This document shows, in pieces, positions 17,932 through 25,718 of a stretch of DNA of 64,000 nucleotides. Position 1 is the stretch's first letter; each line of letters opens with the position of its first letter. The stretch lies in assembly GCF_003477525.1 (NCBI RefSeq), contig NZ_QUDO01000001.1, forward strand, positions 1-64,000, read 5' to 3'. The notes below the pieces were generated by a model. It ran no database searches and was not told the DNA's origin. It saw nothing but the letters and a program-made list of their open reading frames with translations. The translations under genes were made by a program, and so were the position numbers. Source of the stretch: Ruminococcus sp. AF41-9. Its GTDB lineage: Bacteria > Bacillota > Clostridia > Lachnospirales > Lachnospiraceae.

Positions 17932-18075
17932 GTCCCCTGCTTCAATTGCGAAAAGCAATAAGCAGTGGGTGGGGACTTGCTTGTATCAGGAGGAGTGGAA
18001 ACTCCTTCTGATAAACTGCGGAGCAGTTATTCGGTTATGAGCAAGTAGCGAAGCGGATTGCGAATATCCGCTTGA
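17912..18075 (+). repeat. Dispersed structured repeat, copy 1
   Basis: About 164 bases, roughly 94-95% identical to 45517-45681. It is organised as nested helices. An outer AACCGAAT (17917) pairs with ATTCGGTT, enclosing CAAGTAAGTCCCC with GGGGACTTGCTTG, a GAAA-containing apical stem, a TATCAG-AGGAGT/ACTCCT-CTGATA stem and AACTGC/GCAGTT. A final AAGCGGAT/ATCCGCTT hairpin follows. Base changes between copies mostly fall in loops or keep pairing. It encodes no plausible protein. A structured RNA-like interspersed element or small non-autonomous mobile element fits best. Confidence 0.85.
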
Positions 18076-18143
18076 TAACACTGACAGAAACACAGGAATA
18101 AAACAAGAAGTCTGCCGGGAATTAGAGAATTTTTGTTATTGTA

Positions 18144-18172
18144 TTGACATTTTCCACCAGATGTGGTAAAAA
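18144..18172 (+). promoter_or_regulatory. Promoter of the riboswitch-controlled cluster
   Basis: TTGACA at 18144-18149, a 17-base spacer and TAAAAA at 18167-18172. The spacer holds a short CCAC/GTGG dyad that might be an operator. It lies about 50 bases before the riboswitch. Confidence 0.6.
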
Positions 18173-18204
18173 AAGAATATCCGAATTGAATATGTGCAAT
18201 TGTT

Positions 18205-18425
18205 ATAACGTCAGGGTCGCATCATAATTGATGTATAAAAGAGAATCCGGTGAGAGTCCGGAACGATACCGTCACTGTGAATGGGAGCGGCTTTCAGAAA
18301 CCACTGGGAAACCGGGAAGGGAAAGCGGTGAGGAACAAAGTCAGGAGAACTGCCTTGGCGAGGAATTTAAGGACTGCGGGTTACGGTCCTGTATTCTCAT
18401 AACTTACATAGCTCTTTTATAAACA
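18205..18425 (+). promoter_or_regulatory. Cobalamin riboswitch
   Basis: The conserved cobalamin-riboswitch core is present: GAATCCGGTGAGAGTCCGG, then ACCGTCACTGTGAA, then CCACTGGGAAACCGGGAAGG and the B12 box GTCAGGAGAACTGCC. A closing helix forms between ATAAAAGAG (about 18235) and CTCTTTTAT (18412-18420). It is followed by an intrinsic terminator (18442-18476) ahead of the first gene, so B12-type ligands should reduce transcription of the downstream cluster. Confidence 0.9.
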
Positions 18426-18441
18426 CCATGTATTTATGGGA

Positions 18442-18476
18442 AACAGCAGCCGCAGGGACTGTGGCTGTCTTTTTTT
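18442..18476 (+). terminator. Riboswitch expression-platform terminator
   Basis: AGCCGCAG pairs with CTGTGGCT around a three-base loop, extended by ACAGC/GT pairs and followed by seven T. It lies between the cobalamin aptamer and the start codon at 18521, as in transcriptional off-switches. Confidence 0.85.
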
Positions 18477-18520
18477 GCATACGTTTGTCCGGAAATACAA
18501 GAATAAAAGAGGAAATTGAA

Positions 18521-19924
18521 ATGAAAAGAAAATCTATGTTAGCTTTACTGTTGGCAGTATCCATGACCTGTTCTATGACTGCAGCTACAGGCGCAGTTGC
18601 TTATGCATCTGACGACACAGCTACAGAGGAAACAGCAGACGAATCCACAGATGATGCAGAAGCAACAGAAGAAGACGCAGATGCAGCAGACGAGGAAGCA
18701 ACCGATGCAGAAGATGCTTCTGAAGGTGATGAAGATGCAGATCAGAAAGCAGCAGATGAAGTAGCTGCCCTGATCGATAAGATCTATGTTCAGGAAAGAA
18801 ATGATACAACTGATGAAGACTGCAAAGCAGCTAAAGAAGCATGGGATAAGCTGACAGATGCTCAGAAGGAACTGGTAGAAGGTGAAGAAGCAAGCCCTGA
18901 ATATTTTGGACGTGACACAGGTGATGCTTCCAAAGATGATCCACGTAACCAGGATGAGATCGGTGAGAACGAACTTCTTGTAGTAAGCTTTGGTACATCC
19001 TTCAACGACAGCCGTGCAGAGGATATCAAAGGTATTGAGGATAAACTTGCAGAAGCATATCCGGACTGGTCTGTAAGACGTGCATTTACAGCACAGATCA
19101 TCATCAACCATGTAGAAGCAAGAGATGATGAAGTAATTGATAACATGCAGCAGGCACTTGACCGTGCAGTAGATAATGGTGTTAAGAACCTTGTTGTACA
19201 GCCTACACATCTGATGCATGGTGCAGAATATGATGAGATGGTAGAAGCTATCGATGGATACAAAGATAAATTTGAATCCGTAGCAATCGCAGAGCCAATG
19301 CTTGGTGAAGTTGGCGATGACACTACAGTAATCAACGATGATAAGAAAGCAGTTGCTCAGGCAATCACAGATGCAGCATGCCAGGAAGCAGGATTCGATG
19401 ATATGCAGGCAGCGGCAGATGCTGGTACAGCATTCGTATTCATGGGACATGGTACATCCCATACAGCTAATGTAACTTATGACCAGATGCAGACACAGAT
19501 GGATGACCTTGGATTCACAAACGCTTTCATCGGTACTGTAGAAGGAAAACCGGAAGATACAGCATGCGAAGAAGTTATCGCAAAAGTTAAAGATGCAGGA
19601 TTTAAAAATGTTGTTCTTCGTCCTCTGATGGTTGTTGCCGGTGACCACGCTAACAACGATATGGCCGGTGATGATGAAGATTCCTGGAAGAGCCAGTTTG
19701 AGGCATCCGGAGATTTCGACAGTGTTGACTGCCAGATCGAAGGTCTTGGAAGAATCGAAGCTGTAGAAGATCTTTATGTAGAGCATACAAAAGCAGCCAT
19801 CGACTCTCTTGGAACTGCTGATGATGCAGAAGCAACAGATGATGCTGACGCAGAAGCATCTGATGATGCAGCAGCAGATGACACTGCAACAGATGATGCA
19901 GCAGAGACAGAAGACGCTGAATAA
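18521..19924 (+). CDS. cbiK: Secreted CbiK-like sirohydrochlorin cobaltochelatase
   Basis: A 467-residue exported protein of the CbiK class II chelatase family, which inserts cobalt into sirohydrochlorin in anaerobic B12 synthesis. It has an N-terminal signal peptide (MKRKSMLALLLAVSMTCS, cleavage near AYA-SDD), then an acidic Asp/Glu/Ala/Thr-rich linker to about residue 80, and a chelatase domain with two metal-site histidines, His-310 in FMGHGTSH and His-376 in VVAGDHANNDMAGDDEDSWK. The C-terminal 37 residues are again acidic. Most CbiK proteins are cytoplasmic; an exported one recalls the periplasmic CbiK of Desulfovibrio, which binds haem. The start at 18521 gives a proper signal peptide. 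Cobalamin riboswitch control fits. Confidence 0.9.
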   Translation: MKRKSMLALLLAVSMTCSMTAATGAVAYASDDTATEETADESTDDAEATEEDADAADEEATDAEDASEGDEDADQKAADEVAALIDKIYVQERNDTTDEDCKAAKEAWDKLTDAQKELVEGEEASPEYFGRDTGDASKDDPRNQDEIGENELLVVSFGTSFNDSRAEDIKGIEDKLAEAYPDWSVRRAFTAQIIINHVEARDDEVIDNMQQALDRAVDNGVKNLVVQPTHLMHGAEYDEMVEAIDGYKDKFESVAIAEPMLGEVGDDTTVINDDKKAVAQAITDAACQEAGFDDMQAAADAGTAFVFMGHGTSHTANVTYDQMQTQMDDLGFTNAFIGTVEGKPEDTACEEVIAKVKDAGFKNVVLRPLMVVAGDHANNDMAGDDEDSWKSQFEASGDFDSVDCQIEGLGRIEAVEDLYVEHTKAAIDSLGTADDAEATDDADAEASDDAAADDTATDDAAETEDAE

Positions 19925-19962
19925 TAAAAGAATAGTGCAGAGTAAGAATGCATAGTTATTTT

Positions 19963-20102
19963 GTTACTGAACATTGATTGAACAGTAACATGATTTCAAT
20001 ATTGCCCAAACGATTACTGCCCGGAGAACTTGCAAAAGTTTCCGGGCAGATATATTATATAATGAGAAAGAATGAGATTTTTTATCATTATATAATATAT
20101 CT
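19963..20102 (+). promoter_or_regulatory. Three consecutive intergenic hairpins
   Basis: Between the chelatase and surface-protein genes lie three stems: GTTACTG/CAGTAAC (19963-19989), a GC-rich CTGCCCGGA-AACTT/AAGTT-CCGGGCAG (20017-20049), and an 18-base perfect inverted repeat AGATATATTATATAATGA with its complement at 20085-20102. The last two overlap by two bases, so they could be alternative folds. They may stabilise or process the upstream mRNA or attenuate the downstream genes. Confidence 0.6.
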
Positions 20103-20138
20103 GATAAAAATAAAGTGAGATAAAGGAGAAAGATTACC

Positions 20139-21182
20139 ATGAAAAAACGTTCCATTACATTAATGATGTCAGCACTTACCATTTCAGCAGCATTACTTGC
20201 CACAAGTCCGGTTCTGGCAGAAACAGATGCAAAAGATGCAGCAGAAACAACAGAAGAGAGCACGGATGCGAAAGATACAGCAGATGATAAAGATGCAGAA
20301 AAAGCAGAGAATACAGATGCAGAAAACACGGATGATAAGAAAGATGCATCATCTGCGGAAAATACACTGGAAGATGGTGTATATACTGCTGAATTTGACA
20401 CAGACAGCGGTATGTTCCATGTAAATGAAGCAAATGACGGAAAAGGAACGCTTACCGTAAAAGACGGAAAGATGACCATCCATGTAAGTCTCGCATCCAA
20501 AAAGATCCTTAATCTTTTTGCGGGAACAGCAGAAGATGCGCAGAAAGACGGAGCAGAACTTCTCGAGCCGACTACAGATACAGTTACATACAGTGATGGA
20601 ATGAGCGAGGAAGTTTACGGATTTGATATTCCGGTACCGGCGATTGATGAAGAATTTGACGTAGCTCTGATTGGAACAAAAGGCAAATGGTATGATCATA
20701 AAGTAAGCGTCAAGAATCCTGTAAAAGATGAATCTCAGGAAGATGCTGATACAGAAGACAAAGATACAGAGGATAAAGACGCAGGCAAAACACTGGCAGA
20801 CCTTAACCTGGAAGATGGTGATTATACTATGGAGGTAACTCTTACAGGTGGTTCCGGCAGAGCAACCATAGATTCTCCGGCAGCGATCAAAGTAGAAGGG
20901 GATAAGGCGACTGCAACAATCGTATGGAGCAGCCCGAATTATGACTATATGCTGATCGACGGAGAGAAATATGAACCGGTCAATACAGACGGAAATTCTA
21001 CATTTGAAATCCCGGTCAGTGTTTTTGACGCAGAGATGGAAGTAACAGCAGATACCGTAGCAATGAGCGAGCCTCATGAGATTGACTACACTTTAAATTT
21101 TGATTCTTCAACTGTAAAAGAATCAAAAGAAGCAGACAAAACTGAAGAAACAACCGATGAAGCATCAGAGGAAACAAAATAA
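20139..21182 (+). CDS. Secreted two-domain protein resembling haem-binding surface proteins
   Basis: A 347-residue exported protein. A signal peptide (cleavage near VLA-ETD) and an acidic Lys/Asp/Glu linker to about residue 75 precede two beta-rich domains, about residues 77-195 and 219-330, joined by another acidic linker. Both domains begin LEDG-Y-T and carry an F-(D/E)-IPV segment. The second contains YDYMLIDG (Met-271) and ADTVAMSEPHEIDY (Met-309), two methionines spaced as in the bis-methionine haem site of Shp/NEAT-like proteins. This resemblance is from memory of the family and is not proven. No LPXTG motif or C-terminal membrane helix is present, so it may be released. Its place between the chelatase and an ABC importer suggests a tetrapyrrole- or corrinoid-capturing role. 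Confidence 0.7.
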   Translation: MKKRSITLMMSALTISAALLATSPVLAETDAKDAAETTEESTDAKDTADDKDAEKAENTDAENTDDKKDASSAENTLEDGVYTAEFDTDSGMFHVNEANDGKGTLTVKDGKMTIHVSLASKKILNLFAGTAEDAQKDGAELLEPTTDTVTYSDGMSEEVYGFDIPVPAIDEEFDVALIGTKGKWYDHKVSVKNPVKDESQEDADTEDKDTEDKDAGKTLADLNLEDGDYTMEVTLTGGSGRATIDSPAAIKVEGDKATATIVWSSPNYDYMLIDGEKYEPVNTDGNSTFEIPVSVFDAEMEVTADTVAMSEPHEIDYTLNFDSSTVKESKEADKTEETTDEASEETK

Positions 21183-21206
21183 ACAGGGTCTGGTAAAAGA
21201 TAGGAA

Positions 21207-22412
21207 ATGAAAGAGATGAATCTGATAACATATACAAAAGAACATTTCAGAGAAAAAAATATTCTCTATGGTTTTCTGGCGGCGTTACTGTTTCTGGCAG
21301 TTTTCTGCTGTACCTGTACGGTACAGGCAGCCATAGACCCTGACCGTACACCGGAAGAGATTCCGGGACTGACTTTTGATCACACAATGGAGCTTTCCTA
21401 TGCCGAAGAGTTCAGCGTGGATTATTATAACGATGGATATGCGCTGATCACGATCGATCAGGAAGGTGAATTTCTGGTAGTGCCTGAAGGAAAAGAAGTG
21501 CCGGAGGGACTGGATGAAGATATCACTGTGCTGCAGCAGCCAATTGACAATATCTATCTTGTGGCGACATCAGCCATGGACCTTTTTCGTGCAATCGACG
21601 GCATTGACCAGATCCGTCTTTCCGGAACCCAGGAGAGCGGATGGTATATTCAGGAAGCAAAAGATGCCATGGAATCCGGAAACATGATCTATGCAGGCAA
21701 ATACAATGCACCGGACTATGAACTGATCCTGAATGAGGGATGTGATCTTGCGATTGAATCCACCATGATCCACCATAATCCGGAAGTACAGGAAAAACTG
21801 GAACAGTTTGGCATTCCTGTTATGGTAGAACGTTCCAGTTACGAAAGTCATCCGCTTGGAAGAACAGAGTGGATGAAGCTTTATGCAGTTCTGCTGGGAA
21901 AAGAAGATGTGGCAGAGACGGCGTTTAAAGAGCAGAGCGACAAGCTGGATAAAGTCCTCGCTTCTGATGATAAAGACACAGGAAAAACCGTGGCATTTTT
22001 CTATATCAATTCCACAGGTGCAGTCAATGTGCGTAAAAATAATGATTATGTATCCAATATGATCGAACTGGCTGGAGGCAAATATGTTCCGGAAGATACC
22101 GGAGAGAGCGATAATGCCCTGTCTACCATGAATATGCAGATGGAAGAGTTTTACGCCAAGGCAAAAGATGCAGATTATATTATCTACAACAGCACCATTG
22201 ACGGCGAACTGTCCACCATTGATGAACTTCTTGCAAAGAGTAATCTTCTGGCTGATTTCAAGGCAGTGAAAGACGGCAATGTCTGGTGCACCGGCAAAAA
22301 TCTGTTCCAGGAGACGACAGAGCTGGGAACCATGATCGAAGATATCCATACAATCCTTACGACAGACGACGATTCACTAGATGAACTCAGCTACATGCAT
22401 CGACTGAAATAA
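21207..22412 (+). CDS. ABC transporter substrate-binding protein (iron-complex/B12/haem class)
   Basis: A 401-residue exported binding protein of the class III (FepB/BtuF/HmuT) fold. One N-terminal membrane segment (LYGFLAALLFLAVFCC) acts as signal or anchor; the CCTC cysteines could be a lipoprotein site, though the lipobox is poor. Two lobes follow, with LVATSAMDLFRAIDGID, NEGCDLAIES and PVMVERSSYESHPLGRTEWMK, joined by a long helix. It is expected to deliver ligand to the permease at 22482. The start may be 21207 or the Met four codons later. Confidence 0.88.
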   Translation: MKEMNLITYTKEHFREKNILYGFLAALLFLAVFCCTCTVQAAIDPDRTPEEIPGLTFDHTMELSYAEEFSVDYYNDGYALITIDQEGEFLVVPEGKEVPEGLDEDITVLQQPIDNIYLVATSAMDLFRAIDGIDQIRLSGTQESGWYIQEAKDAMESGNMIYAGKYNAPDYELILNEGCDLAIESTMIHHNPEVQEKLEQFGIPVMVERSSYESHPLGRTEWMKLYAVLLGKEDVAETAFKEQSDKLDKVLASDDKDTGKTVAFFYINSTGAVNVRKNNDYVSNMIELAGGKYVPEDTGESDNALSTMNMQMEEFYAKAKDADYIIYNSTIDGELSTIDELLAKSNLLADFKAVKDGNVWCTGKNLFQETTELGTMIEDIHTILTTDDDSLDELSYMHRLK

Positions 22413-22415
22413 AAA

Positions 22416-22447
22416 TGATGTCAGGGTCTTTTTTGACCCTGATATCA
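22416..22447 (+). terminator. Hairpin between binding-protein and permease genes
   Basis: TGATGTCAGGGTC pairs with GACCCTGATATCA (13 pairs, one G-U) around a T6 loop. There is no T-run after the stem, so it probably modulates mRNA stability rather than ending transcription. Confidence 0.55.
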
Positions 22448-22481
22448 TAAAAATTATGTTATATGAGAGGAATAAAACACC

Positions 22482-23498
22482 ATGGATGACAAAAAACGTG
22501 CAGCCAGATACTGGTTTGCTTTTCTGATACTGGCAGTATTGCTGGTTGTACTCTTTATCTGGAATGTAAATGCCGGAAGCATCCATCTGTCTGTAGGGGA
22601 GATTCTGAACATTATTTTCAGGCATCAGGGTGATGATACTGCCTACAATATCATATGGGAGATCCGTCTTCCGCGAATCCTGGCAGTCATTATTCTGGGA
22701 GGAGCACTTTCCGTTTCCGGGTTTCTCCTTCAGACGTTCTTTAACAATCCGATCGCGGGTCCTTTTGTACTGGGAATTTCTTCCGGTGCAAAACTGGTGG
22801 TGGCTCTTCTGATGATCTTCTTTCTCAGCAGATCGATCTCCATGGGGTCCGCAGCTATGATCATTGCGGCTTTTATCGGTTCCATGATTTCTATGGGATT
22901 CGTTCTGCTGGTTGCGAAAAAAGTCCACAATATGTCCATGCTGGTCATCAGTGGTGTCATGATCGGATATATCTGTTCGGCAGTCACAGACTTCGTGGTT
23001 ACGTTCGCGGATGATTCTAACATTGTCAATCTGCATAACTGGTCACTGGGAAGCTTTTCCGGTATGTCCTGGAGCAATGTGCGGGTGATGGCAGCAGCGG
23101 TAGCGCTTACCATGATCATCGTATTTTTTATGTCCAAACCGATCGGAGCCTACCAGCTTGGGGAAGTATATGCTCAGAATATGGGAGTCAATATCAAACT
23201 TTTCCGTATTGCATTGATTCTGCTCTCCAGTGTTCTGTCTGCCTGTGTGACAGCTTTCGCCGGACCGATCTCCTTTGTGGGAATTGCGGTACCTCATATT
23301 GTCAAAAGCCTGCTGAAAACTGCCCGTCCGCTGCTGGTAATCCCTGCCTGTTTCCTGGGAGGTGCAGTATTCTGCCTGTTCTGTGACCTGATTGCCAGAA
23401 CGGTGTTTGCACCTACAGAACTGAGCATCAGTTCCGTAACTGCCGTATTTGGTGCACCTGTAGTTATCTATATCATGATCCGCAGACAGAAACGCTGA
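22482..23498 (+). CDS. FecCD-family ABC transporter permease
   Basis: A 338-residue integral membrane protein with about ten transmembrane helices, of the FecCD/BtuC family that moves iron-siderophores, haem or cobalamin. Family motifs LPRILAVIILGGALSVSG, NPIAGPFVLGISSGA and the cytoplasmic coupling segment FAGPISFVGIAVPHIV are visible. It lies in the cluster controlled by the cobalamin riboswitch, between its binding protein and ATPase. Confidence 0.93.
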   Translation: MDDKKRAARYWFAFLILAVLLVVLFIWNVNAGSIHLSVGEILNIIFRHQGDDTAYNIIWEIRLPRILAVIILGGALSVSGFLLQTFFNNPIAGPFVLGISSGAKLVVALLMIFFLSRSISMGSAAMIIAAFIGSMISMGFVLLVAKKVHNMSMLVISGVMIGYICSAVTDFVVTFADDSNIVNLHNWSLGSFSGMSWSNVRVMAAAVALTMIIVFFMSKPIGAYQLGEVYAQNMGVNIKLFRIALILLSSVLSACVTAFAGPISFVGIAVPHIVKSLLKTARPLLVIPACFLGGAVFCLFCDLIARTVFAPTELSISSVTAVFGAPVVIYIMIRRQKR

Positions 23499-23515
23499 GG
23501 GAAAGGAACCATTAA

Positions 23516-24688
23516 ATGCAGAAGAACAGCAGTAAAGAACAAAATAGACAGAAAAACAAACAGCAAAATAACCAGCAAGGTGAAAAAGATCAGGGACATT
23601 ATTTTTTTTATACAGACCAGCTTACCGTTGGCTATGACGGAAAACCGCTGATCAAAGAGATTAATATTCAGTTAAAGAAAGGTGAAATCCTTACCTTGAT
23701 CGGACCGAATGGTGCAGGAAAATCTACTATTTTAAAAAGTATCACCCGTCAGCTTGCCACGATCAGCGGAACCGTTTATCTGGAGCAGCAGCTTATGGCA
23801 AAGATGTCCAATAAAGAAGTCTCTCAGAAACTGGCAGTCGTACTCACCGAGAGAATGCGCCCGGAACTGATGACATGTGAAGACATTGTGGCGACCGGAC
23901 GCTATCCTTATACCGGAACACTGGGAATCCTTTCTTCAGAGGACAAAGAGAAAGTCAGGGCAGCGATGGAGACGGTCCATGCTTGGGATTTAAAGGACCG
24001 CGATTTTACTGCGATCAGTGACGGTCAGCGTCAGAGAATCCTTCTTGCCCGCGCCATCTGCCAGGAACCGGAGATTATTATCCTGGATGAGCCGACTTCT
24101 TTTCTGGATATCCGGCATAAACTGGAACTTCTTACCATCCTCAAACAGATGGTACTGGATCGCCAGCTTACTGTGATTATGTCCCTTCATGAGCTGGATC
24201 TTGCGCAGAAAGTATCGGATAAAGTGATTTGTGTGCATGGCGAATATATAGAGAAATACGGTGCACCGGAAGAAATTTTTACTTCGGATTATATCCGCCG
24301 GCTGTATGGAATTACCAGAGGCAGTTACAATGCGGACTTTGGCTGTGTGGAGATGCAGGCGCCGGAAGGTGAGCCACAGGTCTTTGTCATCGGAGGCAAT
24401 GGAAGCGGAATACCGGTTTACCGCCGTCTCCAGAGACAGGGGATTCCTTTTGCGGCAGGTGTGCTTCATACCAATGATGCAGATTATCAGGTAGCCAGTG
24501 CACTCGCCGGAAAAGTGATCACAGAGAAACCATTTGAATGCATTTCGCAGGAGGCATTTGAGGAAGCCCTGCGAGTGATGGAAACATGCAGGGAAGTTAT
24601 CTGCCCTCTACAGGAATTCGGCACCATGAATGCCAGAAACCATGAACTTCTCGAAATTGCCAGAAAGAAAAACAAACTGAAAAACTGA
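23516..24688 (+). CDS. FecE/BtuD-like ABC ATPase with C-terminal extension
   Basis: A 390-residue ATPase. After a Gln/Asn/Lys-rich N-terminal 30 residues, the nucleotide-binding domain shows Walker A GPNGAGKST, a signature-like ISDGQRQRILLARAI, and Walker B IIILDEPTSFLDI. About 130 extra residues follow residue 260, starting VFVIGGNGSGIPVYRRL, a glycine-rich nucleotide-binding-like start not found in plain BtuD. The extra domain may sense a ligand or regulate transport. It ends the cluster; a strong terminator follows. Confidence 0.92.
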   Translation: MQKNSSKEQNRQKNKQQNNQQGEKDQGHYFFYTDQLTVGYDGKPLIKEINIQLKKGEILTLIGPNGAGKSTILKSITRQLATISGTVYLEQQLMAKMSNKEVSQKLAVVLTERMRPELMTCEDIVATGRYPYTGTLGILSSEDKEKVRAAMETVHAWDLKDRDFTAISDGQRQRILLARAICQEPEIIILDEPTSFLDIRHKLELLTILKQMVLDRQLTVIMSLHELDLAQKVSDKVICVHGEYIEKYGAPEEIFTSDYIRRLYGITRGSYNADFGCVEMQAPEGEPQVFVIGGNGSGIPVYRRLQRQGIPFAAGVLHTNDADYQVASALAGKVITEKPFECISQEAFEEALRVMETCREVICPLQEFGTMNARNHELLEIARKKNKLKN

Positions 24689-24743
24689 CAGATGTTCCGA
24701 AGATTTTTAGAAAAAATCGGGGGTTTATCCTGAAATTATCAGT

Positions 24744-24803
24744 AAAAAAATCTCTCTGTTTTTTGCAATACAGCTTTGTATTCGCAGAAACAGGGAGATT
24801 TTT
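24744..24803 (+). terminator. Strong intrinsic terminator of the B12-riboswitch cluster
   Basis: A long stem pairs AATCTCTCTGTTT with AAACAGGGAGATT and an inner ATACA/TGTAT helix, flanked by A-rich and T-rich runs. Confidence 0.85.
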
Positions 24804-24971
24804 ATGTTACATAAAATAATGTCGATAAAGCGCGAAAAGCAAAGAATCAGAGCGAAAATCGAAAAGATATGACGCAAACCGTGCAGAATGTGACACTCCG
24901 TTTGCCAAGCCAGACAAAATTTGTTAAACTTTTTTCAAAAACAAAACGTAAGATAAAGAGAGTGGAAAGAT

Positions 24972-25694
24972 ATGTTAAAGATTGTGATATGTGATGATGA
25001 AGTGATATTTACAGAAACAATGAAAGAAGCTCTGGCGAGAGAATTTGGATTACACGGACTGCAATGTGAATATTCCTGTTATACAGACGGAAAGAACCTT
25101 CTGCAAAAAGTCGGCCAGACAGAACCGGAAGACTTCCCGGATCTGATCTTTCTGGATATTTCCATGCCGGGAACCACTGGAATGGATGTGGCAAAGAAAC
25201 TGAGGGAGAAAAAACAGAATCAGAAAATTGTATTTGTAACTGCGTATGACCATCTGGTGTTTGAAGCACTTCATTATTATCCACTTCAGTTTCTGCGAAA
25301 GAGCTGTCTGAAGGAAGATCTGCCGGGTATTATTCAGGAATATATCAACAGGAGAGAAGAGAAAAAAATATTTTTCCGCTATAAGCGGGGAACAGAATAT
25401 CGAAATCTGGATACAGAAGAGATGATATATCTGTCTCATTTTCAGCATGCGATCACGATTCATCTGAATGGAAAAGAAAAGGAGAGATTTCGTGGAAGCA
25501 TTCAGGAATGCGAAAAACAACTGCAGATTCCGGGATTTATAAAGATTAACCAGGGATGCATTGCCAATATACGCTACTGCAGAAGAATCAATGCCAGAAA
25601 CTCTACCATTACAATGGAGAACGGAGCAATTCTGTCCGTGAGCAGAGAATGCATGGAGAAAACGAAAAGAGAATATATGAGACGCTGGAAATAA
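24972..25694 (+). CDS. LytTR-family response regulator
   Basis: A 240-residue AgrA/LytR-type transcription regulator. The receiver domain starts MLKIVICDDE with phosphoacceptor Asp-62 in FLDISMPG, followed by a LytTR DNA-binding domain from about residue 135 (IFFRYKRGTEYR, FIKINQGCIANI). It is followed 24 bases later by its likely sensor kinase. Such pairs often control bacteriocin, adhesion or cell-wall genes; the secreted transglutaminase-like gene next door is a plausible target. Confidence 0.92.
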   Translation: MLKIVICDDEVIFTETMKEALAREFGLHGLQCEYSCYTDGKNLLQKVGQTEPEDFPDLIFLDISMPGTTGMDVAKKLREKKQNQKIVFVTAYDHLVFEALHYYPLQFLRKSCLKEDLPGIIQEYINRREEKKIFFRYKRGTEYRNLDTEEMIYLSHFQHAITIHLNGKEKERFRGSIQECEKQLQIPGFIKINQGCIANIRYCRRINARNSTITMENGAILSVSRECMEKTKREYMRRWK

Positions 25695-25718
25695 GATTGA
25701 AACTGGAGATAATATAAA

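Noticed and set aside
18428..18520. N-terminal extension of the chelatase from 18428
   Set aside because: It would be translated through the riboswitch terminator and would bury the signal peptide. The start at 18521 has AGAGGAA upstream.
18545..19786. A 413-codon open frame antisense to the secreted chelatase gene
   Set aside because: It is the mirror of an Asp/Ala-rich coding sequence; its Cys/Ile/Phe-rich translation and lack of a ribosome binding site show it is a shadow.
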